In this document: one piece after another, positions 15,196 to 22,174 of the stretch
Layout: every line of letters starts with the position of its first letter
How positions within the stretch are numbered: the first letter of the stretch is position 1
Notes under the pieces: generated by a model
The model's input: the letters and a program-made list of their open reading frames with translations, nothing else
Told to the model about the DNA's origin: nothing
The model's database searches: none
Program-made: the position numbers and the translations under genes
IMG/VR virus record: IMGVR_UViG_3300033153_007262
Location: 1-64,000 of that record
Reading direction: 5' to 3' (one strand)
DNA: 64,000 nt
Source: a virus

Positions 15196-16725
15196 ATGCA
15201 AATAGCATTATTAAGGATTGGTGGTGTCGGCGACACGTTAATATTAACGGCGTTAGCCGTGGCAGTTAAAAGAAAGTTCCCGGAGAGCCATATCACGGCG
15301 TTCGTCCGGGGGAGTACGGAGTTGATTACTGACCACCCGGACGTTGACCGGGTTATTCAGATTGGGAACGGGCGGTGGGAAGTTGTTCTTGATAAGATTT
15401 TGGAAAAACCGTTCGATATGGTCTTTGACAATCGGTATGTAACAAAAGTTTATTGCCAAACAGAAGAGGCGAAGGCGTTTCAGCCGGAGTTTGACAAAGC
15501 GTTTATTGATTTTCAGAAGGTATACGACGGGTGGATAGAATCGTGTAATATCCTCCCGGAATATAAGATGTCATCGTATGATATTATGTTTAAGAGTTGC
15601 GGGTTGCCCGGGGATATCGACGAAGATTTATTCATAAAGTTGGATTGGCGGGACTTCGACAAAACAAAATTGTTAGACGGCGAGAAATATGTAACGATTC
15701 ACAACGGCGCTGATGTGGCCCGGCAAACGAAGTGTTGGTTGACAGAATATTGGAACGCAGTGGTCTCTGTTTTGAATGAACGGAAATACAAAGTCATTCA
15801 GTTGGGGCAAATCCACGAGCCGAAGGTTGATGGCGTGTTAGATATGCGTGGACGCACGACTTTGAAAGAAGCGTCCGCCCTGATTACGAAAGCGCAGTTC
15901 CACATCGGGAACGAGGGCGGGTTAATTCATCTCGCAAAGGCAGTCAAGACCCGTTCTATCGTTATGTTTGGCCCCACGCCGAGGATTACGTTTGAGTACG
16001 CCGAGAATATAAGCATTGAGACGCCTAAAAAATGTAAAGGGTGTTGGTGGCGCACACAGGATTGGTGGAGGGCGTGTCCAGAAAGATTTGCGTTGCCGGT
16101 TCCGTGTATGAAAGAAATTACACCTCAAATGGTTATCGACGCCGTGTATGAAATCGAAAAGTTGCCCCAATTGGAAAAAACTCATACAAGCGACGTTGAT
16201 TTATCAGATGAGAATGAACAATTTGCCGTTGAGTTGGCGTTAACCGAAGAGCATTACAGGGGGGAGCCACATCAATGGGACAGGATTTATGCAATGATGT
16301 CTTTGTGCAAAGGAAAAAAGGTGTTGGAAGTTGGAGCCGGCGACGGTTACTGCGTGCAAGTGTTACGGAATCAGGGATTCGACGTGTCGGCGGTGGACGT
16401 TTCCAAAATCCGTCTTGCCCGTATGAAAGACAAAGGTATCAATGCCCTTTACGGCGATGTGAACGACCTTCCCTTCGAGGACGGCGAGTTCGATACAGTA
16501 ATTTGTGGCGAGGTCTTAGAGCATATCGAGAGTATCGGAAACGGATTCAAGGAATTGGAAAGAGTCTGTCACAAAAATGGGCGCATTGTCATCTCGTTGC
16601 CGGTTGCCCCGGTCTACAAAGAGATAGAGATGCACAAATGGGGAATCGATTTGAACGTAATCAACAAAGACGACCGCCCCGAGTTCGCCGTGTTAACTTT
16701 TGAGAGGTTGAAGCGTGATAAATGA
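15196..16725 (+). CDS. GT9-type glycosyltransferase fused to SAM-dependent methyltransferase
   Basis: The first 325 residues resemble family 9 glycosyltransferases (ADP-heptose:LPS heptosyltransferase fold), opening with IALLRIGGVGDTLILTAL and carrying the donor-site region FHIGNEGGLIHLAKAV (235-250). A cysteine cluster (C280, C283, C294, C304) follows. Residues about 345-509 are a class I methyltransferase with motif I VLEVGAGDG (376-384) and GEVLEHIE (438-445). The fusion suggests that one sugar is both transferred and methylated, probably on a virion or surface glycan. It starts behind the shared leader and overlaps the next frame. Confidence 0.82.
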   Translation: MQIALLRIGGVGDTLILTALAVAVKRKFPESHITAFVRGSTELITDHPDVDRVIQIGNGRWEVVLDKILEKPFDMVFDNRYVTKVYCQTEEAKAFQPEFDKAFIDFQKVYDGWIESCNILPEYKMSSYDIMFKSCGLPGDIDEDLFIKLDWRDFDKTKLLDGEKYVTIHNGADVARQTKCWLTEYWNAVVSVLNERKYKVIQLGQIHEPKVDGVLDMRGRTTLKEASALITKAQFHIGNEGGLIHLAKAVKTRSIVMFGPTPRITFEYAENISIETPKKCKGCWWRTQDWWRACPERFALPVPCMKEITPQMVIDAVYEIEKLPQLEKTHTSDVDLSDENEQFAVELALTEEHYRGEPHQWDRIYAMMSLCKGKKVLEVGAGDGYCVQVLRNQGFDVSAVDVSKIRLARMKDKGINALYGDVNDLPFEDGEFDTVICGEVLEHIESIGNGFKELERVCHKNGRIVISLPVAPVYKEIEMHKWGIDLNVINKDDRPEFAVLTFERLKRDK

Positions 16726-16930
16726 GAATGGAATCCCAATTTTGATTTTAAGAATGCCGTCGCACATCGAGATATTAAGTCTGTGGCTTGATGTACCGGC
16801 GACAGGCAAGCCAATCATAAATCTTATGTACGAGGAGTACGGTAACATTAGAATAAAAGATATCGACCCGGGCGTTCTGACACGCCCCGGAGGAGATGGC
16901 GAATCGCCGGGGGCAAATTCGAGAATATGA
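16715..16930 (+). CDS. small hypothetical protein (71 aa)
   Basis: A GTG start at 16715 overlaps the end of the fusion gene, and the stop overlaps the next ATG by four bases, so the frame is a coupled link in the operon. The N-terminal half (IPILILRMPSHIEILSLWL) looks ordered; the C-terminal Gly/Pro/Asp-rich end looks flexible. No family is recognised. A later in-frame ATG at 16754 would give a shorter product. Confidence 0.45.
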   Translation: MINENGIPILILRMPSHIEILSLWLDVPATGKPIINLMYEEYGNIRIKDIDPGVLTRPGGDGESPGANSRI

Positions 16931-17598
16931 TGGAAAGAAAATCAGATGGAATCGATATCGTTATCGTTAACCATAACGGGCAAGAAACATTGTCCAAATG
17001 CCTCGAGGGAATTTTCTGTAGCACGACAGGGAAAGTAAATATCATCGTTGTCGACCAAGCGTCAACGGACGGCTCGAGGGAATACCTTAAAAAGAAAAGG
17101 ATATCCCACCTCATATTGAATTCTTACGATACGGGAACGGCAGACGGTAAGAATCAGGGGATTATCGTTGGACGGCACGAATGGATTTGTCTTTTGAACC
17201 CGGCAGTGAGAATTACTGACCCGTTGTGGTTAGATAAAATGTGGGATTGGACATTCGAGAACGGTATTGGGATTGTCGAGGGGCTTGTTGAGACTTCCGG
17301 CCTCACCGTTTATGCCGGGCTTGAATTCTGTTTGATTAGCCGGCGCTGTTTAACGGAGGTTGGATTATTTGACCGGCATTTAGGAAGCGGTGGGGCGTCC
17401 GCCGACCTTTTAGCACGGATAGAATGGGCCGGTTATAAAACTTCGTACTGCCCGGACGTTAAATCTAAATATTTATTGAGAGAGAAAGTGGCAGTCCCGA
17501 TTGATTGGTTCAAAAAATATGATTTGGTGAAGGAAAAGTTCACAAGAAATATAACGAGGCGATTAAGATATAATTTGAAAGTGAACAAGGGGGCGTAA
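16927..17598 (+). CDS. family 2-like glycosyltransferase
   Basis: The 223-aa protein begins IDIVIVNHNGQETLSKCLEG, the nucleotide-binding strand of GT-A enzymes, followed by IIVVDQASTDGS (the usual VDNxSxDGS motif) and GTADGKNQGI. The later metal-binding DxD is not clear (LLNPAVRI occupies that place), so activity may need checking. It lies directly after the GT9-methyltransferase fusion and probably extends or caps the same glycan. The ATG overlaps the previous stop; a second ATG follows one codon later. Confidence 0.75.
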   Translation: MMERKSDGIDIVIVNHNGQETLSKCLEGIFCSTTGKVNIIVVDQASTDGSREYLKKKRISHLILNSYDTGTADGKNQGIIVGRHEWICLLNPAVRITDPLWLDKMWDWTFENGIGIVEGLVETSGLTVYAGLEFCLISRRCLTEVGLFDRHLGSGGASADLLARIEWAGYKTSYCPDVKSKYLLREKVAVPIDWFKKYDLVKEKFTRNITRRLRYNLKVNKGA

Positions 17599-17600
17599 TA

Positions 17601-17741
17601 ATGTTTACAGAAATCGTTGGATGCAGTGAGCAAGTTACGATGGGGATAGTCCCGGCAACGGTGCCGGCGACATCGGTTCAACTCTTATATGTGACGCCGA
17701 GCATCGATACAATACACGTCGACATAGAAGTGGAGGGTTAA
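17601..17741 (+). CDS. very small protein (46 aa)
   Basis: A frame of 46 codons starts at 17601 behind AAGGGGG and ends one base before the next ATG, with the next gene's GGAGG inside its last codons. The sequence is rich in Val, Thr and Pro (IVPATVPATSVQLLYV) and would form beta strands, as in short virion decoration peptides. No homologue is recognised. The call rests on the ribosome binding site and on tight spacing at both ends. Confidence 0.5.
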   Translation: MFTEIVGCSEQVTMGIVPATVPATSVQLLYVTPSIDTIHVDIEVEG

Positions 17742-17742
17742 A

Positions 17743-18057
17743 ATGCAAATTGTCAGAGGAAATTATGGGTATGATATTAATTTCACAGCCCGGGATAAAA
17801 ATGACACCGCCGTTGATTTAACGGGAGTGGTAAAAGTCATTTTTAACATTGCCGATATACAAAATAACAGAAATTTGTTATCGGAGGAGTGCGCCGAGGT
17901 AGATTATTCAATCGGCGAGGTCAAATATACCGTCCAATCCGAAGAAGTTTTGATGAAAGCCGGCGTGTATATCGGTTCTTTGCAGTTACAATATTCTGAT
18001 AAAGTAATTGACACTAAGGAATTCTATGTAACGGTAAAAGAAAAATTAAGTATATAA
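17743..18057 (+). CDS. BppU-like N-terminal domain protein
   Basis: The 104-aa beta-rich protein has the pattern of the baseplate upper protein (BppU/DUF2479) N-terminal domain: GNYGYDINFTARDKNDTAVD, then LTGVVKVIFNI, and a closing strand around EFYVTVKEK. Proteins with this domain anchor receptor-binding parts or decorate tails. Here the domain stands alone, between glycosyltransferase and structural genes. It follows a GGAGG site within the end of the preceding small gene. Confidence 0.6.
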   Translation: MQIVRGNYGYDINFTARDKNDTAVDLTGVVKVIFNIADIQNNRNLLSEECAEVDYSIGEVKYTVQSEEVLMKAGVYIGSLQLQYSDKVIDTKEFYVTVKEKLSI

Positions 18058-18060
18058 ACC

Positions 18061-18089
18061 TTGTAGAAGAAAACAGGGCGTGGTATAGT
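18061..18089 (+). promoter_or_regulatory. sigma-70-type promoter
   Basis: TTGTAG (18061-18066) and TATAGT (18084-18089) are 17 bp apart, in the gap upstream of the abundant-looking virion gene at 18136. Two mismatches in the -35 box and one in the -10 box leave moderate confidence. Confidence 0.5.
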
Positions 18090-18135
18090 TTTTGTGTGGG
18101 TTCTATATGGGCGTCCAGAAAAGGGAGGTAGTACT

Positions 18136-18597
18136 ATGAAATCAGCAGAACTTACGAAAGTAAAAGGGTTTGCTAGAATGCAAATCACCGACCCTAAGAC
18201 GGGTAAAATCGTTGGAGACAGCGGTTGGAGAAAGAACACCGTTGTTAATCTTGGTTTCCAAGATTACATCGTTGGTTCTATCGGCGCTATTGCAGGTAGC
18301 AAACAAGTATCTCATATGGCAATCGGAACCGGCACAGCGCCGGGTGTCGCAGACACATCCCTTGCCGGTGAAACAGGCGTTCGTGTTACAACAACGAATT
18401 CCGCAATTTCTTCAAAGACGTTACAAGCCACGGCTCAGTTTGCCGGTAGTGATATGGCTTCAACTTGTACCATTCAGAATGTTGCGTTGGTGAATACGTC
18501 AAGCGGTGGGACTGTCTTGGCCGGAACAACTTATGCGACTTCGCAATGGGCGAGTAACCAGAACGTCAATGCGACTTATCAATTGAGGTTCAGTTGA
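18136..18597 (+). CDS. probable virion structural/decoration protein
   Basis: The 153-aa protein is Thr/Ser/Ala/Gly-rich and lysine-poor after the first 50 residues, with a motif around HMAIGTGTAPGVADTSLAGE. I associate this motif with phage structural proteins carrying beta-sandwich domains. The start at 18136 lies behind GGGAGGT; the upstream GTG at 18094 is rejected. It has its own candidate promoter and is followed by a strong hairpin, suggesting a separately transcribed and abundant product. The exact place in the virion is unknown. Confidence 0.6.
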   Translation: MKSAELTKVKGFARMQITDPKTGKIVGDSGWRKNTVVNLGFQDYIVGSIGAIAGSKQVSHMAIGTGTAPGVADTSLAGETGVRVTTTNSAISSKTLQATAQFAGSDMASTCTIQNVALVNTSSGGTVLAGTTYATSQWASNQNVNATYQLRFS

Positions 18598-18630
18598 TAA
18601 GATTCCTTTGAAGGGCGCACAAAGAACATC

Positions 18631-18657
18631 CCCTCCCCGGCTAAACCCCGGGGAGGG
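18631..18657 (+). terminator. strong hairpin, terminator-like
   Basis: CCCTCCCCGG (18631-18640) pairs with CCGGGGAGGG (18648-18657) around a 7-nt loop. Only TTAATTAGTT follows rather than a T-run, so it may act as an mRNA 3'-end protector or a weak terminator. Confidence 0.55.
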
Positions 18658-18667
18658 TTAATTAGTT

Positions 18668-18681
18668 AAAAGGGGGACTCA
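18668..18681 (+). promoter_or_regulatory. shared translation leader, copy 2
   Basis: AAAAGGGGGACTCA lies 4 nt before the methyltransferase start, identical to the copies at 15181 and 46227. It is preceded by GTTAATTAGT, as in copy 1, and like copy 1 follows a hairpin. Confidence 0.7.
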
Positions 18682-18685
18682 AAAA

Positions 18686-19240
18686 ATGGTAAAAGAAATA
18701 CGTAAGAAATTCCGCATTAAAATACCTACCTACGTTAAAACACTCCTATCAAAGAATAAAAGAGGCATCAAATTAGACTGCGGTTGCGGTCTGAATAAGC
18801 AAAAGGGCTTCATCGGTATGGACAAGCGCAAGATACCCGGCGTTGTTGACATCATACACGATATCGAAGTGTTTCCTTTTCCTTTGCCGGATAATACGTG
18901 CAGTGTTATTTTGATGAGCCACGTCATCGAGCATATAAAACCGTGGTTGATGATTGATTTAATGAATGAGTTGTGGCGGGTTATGGAACCGGGCGGACAG
19001 TTATGGTTAGCCTTTCCTTACGCCGGCTCTTTTGGGTTTTGGCAAGACCCGACGCATTGCAACGGCTGTAATCAAGCGACGTTTACTTATTTCGACCCCA
19101 AGCATCCATTATACCAAGTCTACAAACCTCTGCCGTGGGATTTGAAACAAAACACGTGGTCGGAGACTGGTAATATGGAAGTTATTCTCGAGAAAGTTCT
19201 CGAGACAACGCTAGAGAAGAAAAAGAAAGGGGCGAAATAA
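18686..19240 (+). CDS. SAM-dependent methyltransferase
   Basis: The 184-aa protein has a compact class I methyltransferase core: motif I LDCGCG (30-35), an acidic loop FIGMDKR binding the SAM ribose (42-48), then IIHDIEVFPFPLPDN and SHVIEH (78-83), and a closing MEPGGQLWLAFP strand. Sequences of this type are common in polysaccharide loci and in phages with glycan genes. A lysine-rich tail ends the protein. The gene starts behind the shared leader and is followed 2 nt later by a glycosyltransferase-like gene, so it probably methylates a sugar. Confidence 0.8.
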   Translation: MVKEIRKKFRIKIPTYVKTLLSKNKRGIKLDCGCGLNKQKGFIGMDKRKIPGVVDIIHDIEVFPFPLPDNTCSVILMSHVIEHIKPWLMIDLMNELWRVMEPGGQLWLAFPYAGSFGFWQDPTHCNGCNQATFTYFDPKHPLYQVYKPLPWDLKQNTWSETGNMEVILEKVLETTLEKKKKGAK

Positions 19241-19242
19241 TT

Positions 19243-20073
19243 ATGGTCATTAAGAAAAAGAAAACTATTCAACCCGAGTTAGACGCCCCAAAAAGAGACA
19301 CGTGGGCCGGGTGGCATAAAAAGGTTTGTATCGCAGTACCGACGACCGGCAACGTCCGTGTCGAATGGATGATGGCGAGGTTCGGCCAAGTCATCCCGTG
19401 CAATTGGGCCAACGGAGATATTTTTCAATCCTTCGACCAATACAGCCCGATGGGATGGGCGGTTGCCGATGCGAGAAATATTTGCATTCAGCATTCAATA
19501 CAAAACGGTTTTGAGTGGACGTTATTTATCGACCACGATGTTATTTTACCGCCGGACACGTTTCTAAAGATGAATGAATATATGCGGACGGGCAAGTACC
19601 CGGTCGTGTGTGGCTTGTATTATTGTAAGGGTTCCCACCCGGAGCCATTAATCTTTCGTGGGCGTGGCACGGGGTACTATGACAAATGGAAACGGGGCGA
19701 GAAGATTTGGGTTGACGGAATCCCGATGGGTTGTACGTTAATTCACAATTCTATTATGAAGCCCCTCTATGATAAGTCCGAAACGTACTCGTGCAGTACA
19801 CTTGGGAATCCGATTGTCGTGCGCCGGGTGTTTGAAACGCCGAGGAAAGCGTGGTACGACCCGGAGACCGCAAGTTATAATACACAAGTCGGCACCGAAG
19901 ATTTATTTTGGTGTGACCGTGTTATGAAAGAGAAAATCTTTGAGAAATGTGGCGTTGCAAAATACAAAAAGTATCAAAAAATGGAATTCCCATTTCTTTT
20001 AGACACCTCTATTTTCTGTCAGCACATTGACCCGATGGGCCAGCAGTTCCCGGCGAACGTTGGGATTCGATAA
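19243..20073 (+). CDS. GT-A fold glycosyltransferase-like protein
   Basis: The 276-aa protein has the pattern of phage GT-A glycosyltransferases: KKVCIAVPTTGNVRVEW near the start, VADARNICI (74-82), and the metal-binding DHD in TLFIDHDVILPPD (97-99). Cys and Trp residues follow in GLYYCKG and VDGIPMGCTLI. The C-terminal acid TEDLFWCD is placed as the usual catalytic or acceptor-site motif. A paralogue lies at 21521. It is translated two bases after the methyltransferase, so the two likely act on one glycan. The acceptor is not known. Confidence 0.75.
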   Translation: MVIKKKKTIQPELDAPKRDTWAGWHKKVCIAVPTTGNVRVEWMMARFGQVIPCNWANGDIFQSFDQYSPMGWAVADARNICIQHSIQNGFEWTLFIDHDVILPPDTFLKMNEYMRTGKYPVVCGLYYCKGSHPEPLIFRGRGTGYYDKWKRGEKIWVDGIPMGCTLIHNSIMKPLYDKSETYSCSTLGNPIVVRRVFETPRKAWYDPETASYNTQVGTEDLFWCDRVMKEKIFEKCGVAKYKKYQKMEFPFLLDTSIFCQHIDPMGQQFPANVGIR

Positions 20074-20081
20074 AGGATATT

Positions 20082-20306
20082 ATGTCAGAGCAAGTTGAGA
20101 ATTTGGATATGAGTGTCTCGGAGAACGTAAAAACGATTGATAAATTCGGTAAAGACCGAGTTGAAAAACAGTTAAAGGGTTCTGCCGGGACACTCCACAT
20201 AACATCAGAAGAAAACAAGGAAAAAGTTGTCGACCTCGCTTGGCAGTTGAGTAAGCAAACTCAACTTCCTGTTGTGGTTGTGGTTAGGGCGCCAAGAGAA
20301 GTTTAA
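20082..20306 (+). CDS. small hypothetical protein (74 aa)
   Basis: The 74-aa product is acidic at the N terminus, basic in the middle and hydrophobic at the C terminus (LPVVVVVRAP). Its start lies 8 nt after the glycosyltransferase stop, with AAAGGA upstream. No domain is recognised. It is the last gene before the ncRNA locus, whose promoter begins within 11 nt of its stop codon. Confidence 0.5.
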   Translation: MSEQVENLDMSVSENVKTIDKFGKDRVEKQLKGSAGTLHITSEENKEKVVDLAWQLSKQTQLPVVVVVRAPREV

Positions 20307-20316
20307 TCGAAGGCCT

Positions 20317-20345
20317 TTGACAGCAATTTATTCCTATGTTATCTT
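20317..20345 (+). promoter_or_regulatory. sigma-70 promoter of the ncRNA locus
   Basis: A perfect TTGACA (20317-20322) is 17 bp from TATCTT (20340-20345). Transcription would start near 20352, where no protein-coding frame begins until 20610 and two terminators intervene. Confidence 0.6.
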
Positions 20346-20351
20346 TAATAT

Positions 20352-20472
20352 AGACACTATTTAAGAGACGGCAGAAAGGCGACGGCGGTAATCTATACGA
20401 TATCGCTAAGAAGCCCCGTAAGACTTCTCGAATGGTTTACTAATTTTTAACAAAATCGGTAAACCTTTTTTT
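20352..20472 (+). ncRNA. candidate phage small RNA (about 120 nt)
   Basis: A transcript from the promoter at 20317 would contain no convincing ribosome binding site or frame. It would include the stem AGAAG/CTTCT (20409-20428) and end at a hairpin pairing GGTTTAC (20434-20440) with GTAAACC (20459-20465) followed by seven T residues. Promoter, structured body and intrinsic terminator together define an independent RNA gene. No known RNA family is recognised. An alternative is a leader or attenuator for the lipoprotein gene. Confidence 0.55.
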
Positions 20473-20479
20473 ATTTATG

Positions 20480-20534
20480 GCCCCGTGCGACAGGTTCCAG
20501 AGTCCCTCTGCCCTGTTCGGCTTCGGCCCGGGGC
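20480..20534 (+). ncRNA. Y-shaped structured RNA element
   Basis: Three nested helices fit exactly. GCCCCG/CGGGGC closes the element. Inside, ACAGG/CCTGT with CAGAG/CTCTG forms one arm, and GGC-TTCG-GCC, a C(UUCG)G tetraloop, forms the other. It lies between two terminators (20434-20472 and 20546-20579). tRNA identity was considered and rejected because the anticodon and D-arm geometry are absent. It may be the 3' part of the same locus on read-through, or a separate RNA. Confidence 0.5.
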
Positions 20535-20545
20535 TTTAGATATCA

Positions 20546-20579
20546 CCCCGCCGGGGTTGGTTTACCGGCGGGGTTTTTT
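20546..20579 (+). terminator. strong intrinsic terminator
   Basis: CCCCGCCGG (20546-20554) pairs perfectly with CCGGCGGGG (20565-20573) and is followed by six T residues. This is the second terminator of the ncRNA locus, isolating it from the lipoprotein gene. Confidence 0.88.
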
Positions 20580-20609
20580 ATTAAGCCCGGCACAAGAAGG
20601 AGAAAGAAA

Positions 20610-21002
20610 ATGAAAAAGGGATTTATGTTGTTAGTAATTTGTCTATCTGTTCTTTGTCTGTTCGGCTGTCAGCCGAAAGAGGCAGAGGCAAGAGATAGTC
20701 GTCCATACCGTGACCCGTGTGAAACATTTCTTGGAAGTGTTTTGAACGATTGCGTTGAACATCCGGCTGATAAAAAGGCTCGGGTTGAAGCGGGTGTTGG
20801 ATTTGATGTGCCTTTATGGAAGACAGAGAAATTAATTGTCGACCAAGAGACTAAGTTCGATTTGAATAGCGGAAATGGAACGTGGACTAAAAGTAATCTG
20901 TCAACGTACACAGTTTTCAAGCCTCAGTTAGATGAGGGTATCTTTCAGACTGCTTGGCGAAAGATAAAAGACTGGTATCCGTTCAAAAAAGACGTTGAAT
21001 AA
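20610..21002 (+). CDS. predicted lipoprotein
   Basis: The 130-aa protein begins MKKGFMLLVICLSVLCLFGC, a type II signal peptide with lipobox LFGC, so Cys20 should be lipidated after cleavage. The mature part is soluble and charged, with two further cysteines (in PCETF and NDCVEH) that could form a disulfide. Phage lipoproteins on the host surface often block receptors or act in superinfection exclusion or lysis. None of these can be assigned here. The ribosome binding site is AAGAAGGAG. The gene is flanked by hairpins. Confidence 0.7.
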   Translation: MKKGFMLLVICLSVLCLFGCQPKEAEARDSRPYRDPCETFLGSVLNDCVEHPADKKARVEAGVGFDVPLWKTEKLIVDQETKFDLNSGNGTWTKSNLSTYTVFKPQLDEGIFQTAWRKIKDWYPFKKDVE

Positions 21003-21012
21003 ATACTGAATA

Positions 21013-21036
21013 GAGGGGCGGTTAATCCCGCCCCTC
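21013..21036 (+). terminator. hairpin, terminator-like without T-run
   Basis: GAGGGGCGG (21013-21021) pairs exactly with CCGCCCCTC (21028-21036) around a 6-nt loop. ACCATAAGGAGG follows instead of a T-tract, so it is more likely a transcript-stabilising or insulating hairpin upstream of the next ribosome binding site. Confidence 0.45.
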
Positions 21037-21055
21037 ACCATAAGGAGGGGAAGCA

Positions 21056-21520
21056 ATGAAATATTTAAGAGTTGAAATTAAGCGTGAAGAAAACCCGGGT
21101 GGAGGGACTCATTATGTTTACCCGTCAGAATACGATGCCCAAAAAGTTAAGTTTGGCCCAAGTTATGAAACCTTTAATCCTAAAAAGATGGCGTCGGTAA
21201 AGGCTCGCACGAATAAAGTTGAATATTGTATTATCGCTGTTGATGACGCCGATGCAGGTACTTTTTTAGAAAGCGATAGCATCGTTGCGATTACCGAAGC
21301 GACTTTTGTCGCAGAGGGTGACGATAATACGGGTGAGACCTCGGATATTATTGAGGATGAAGAAGCGGTTTTGAAAGTTTTGGACAAGGTTGTCAAAGGT
21401 CTACCGATTACACCGGCGGATTTGAATGTTATTGACGGCGCAAAACCCGGTCGTGGTGTGCGTAGAGGTAAAAAATTCAACGAGCATTGGCAAAATAGGA
21501 AAACAGAATTGGGGCTGTAA
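21056..21520 (+). CDS. hypothetical protein (154 aa)
   Basis: The gene starts behind AAGGAGGGG. The N-terminal 85 residues alternate hydrophobic and polar positions (KVEYCIIAVDDADAGTFL), suggesting a beta-rich virion-type domain. A Gly/Asp/Glu linker follows, then a basic C terminus (GRGVRRGKKFNEHW). No family is recognised. It abuts the glycosyltransferase at 21521 with no gap, so the two are probably co-translated. Confidence 0.55.
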   Translation: MKYLRVEIKREENPGGGTHYVYPSEYDAQKVKFGPSYETFNPKKMASVKARTNKVEYCIIAVDDADAGTFLESDSIVAITEATFVAEGDDNTGETSDIIEDEEAVLKVLDKVVKGLPITPADLNVIDGAKPGRGVRRGKKFNEHWQNRKTELGL

Positions 21521-22174
21521 ATGAAAAAGGTTTTTATTGGTATCCCAAACACCGGGACTGTCGTAATCGGATTAGCCGAGGTAATTTGTCATTGGGTTGC
21601 ACGGCGAGAGGTTGCGGTTATCCCATATTTTAGTCGGTACAGCAAACCGATGATGTTTAATCGAAATCATATCGTAAATCAATTTTTGAAAACTGATGCC
21701 GAGTATCTTTTATGGATAGATGATGACGTCGTGCCTCCCCCTCAAGCATTGACGCAGTTATTATCACACGAAGTCGACGCAGTCTCAACGATGTGCTTTT
21801 GTACCCGCCCTGACAAGGGCGTTTTGTTTCCATACCCGGTAACGATGAAGGATGCGCCGAACGGTGAGTTTACTATTTACTATCCTGAAAAAGACCTCGA
21901 GGAAATTGACGCTTGCGGTGGAGGGTGTATCTTAGTCCACCGGCGTGTGTACGAGCATCCAGAAATGAAAGCGCCGTATCAACATCAAATGAAAGAAGAT
22001 GGCGAGATGGGTATGACGTGCGATTTTAATGTTTGGCGCCGGGCAAAGAAGTTAGGATTTAAGTTATATGTCGACAGGAAAATTCAATGTTCTCATATCA
22101 GAGAAATGGATTTGAAGGAATTTAATAACACGTTAATAGTTACAAGCACACAAGGACAAAGTGTAAATGGCTGA
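21521..22174 (+). CDS. GT-A fold glycosyltransferase-like protein (paralogue)
   Basis: The 217-aa protein shares its plan with the gene at 19243: KVFIGIPNTGTVVIGLAEVI at the start, MFNRNHIVNQFL, and the metal-binding DDD in LLWIDDDVVPPP (67-69). Conserved Cys and Gly residues follow (IDACGGGCILVHRRVYE). It ends with a conserved-looking His in CSHIREMDL. It is probably a sugar transferase acting on the virion or a surface glycan. It directly precedes and overlaps the first giant repeat protein by 8 nt, which makes that protein an attractive substrate. This last point is inference. Confidence 0.72.
   Translation: MKKVFIGIPNTGTVVIGLAEVICHWVARREVAVIPYFSRYSKPMMFNRNHIVNQFLKTDAEYLLWIDDDVVPPPQALTQLLSHEVDAVSTMCFCTRPDKGVLFPYPVTMKDAPNGEFTIYYPEKDLEEIDACGGGCILVHRRVYEHPEMKAPYQHQMKEDGEMGMTCDFNVWRRAKKLGFKLYVDRKIQCSHIREMDLKEFNNTLIVTSTQGQSVNG

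Noticed and set aside
20480-20534. tRNA-like sequence
   Set aside because: The closing stem is 6 bp, and the inside forms two arms instead of three with no anticodon loop or T-arm consensus, so it is described as a Y-shaped RNA of unknown type.
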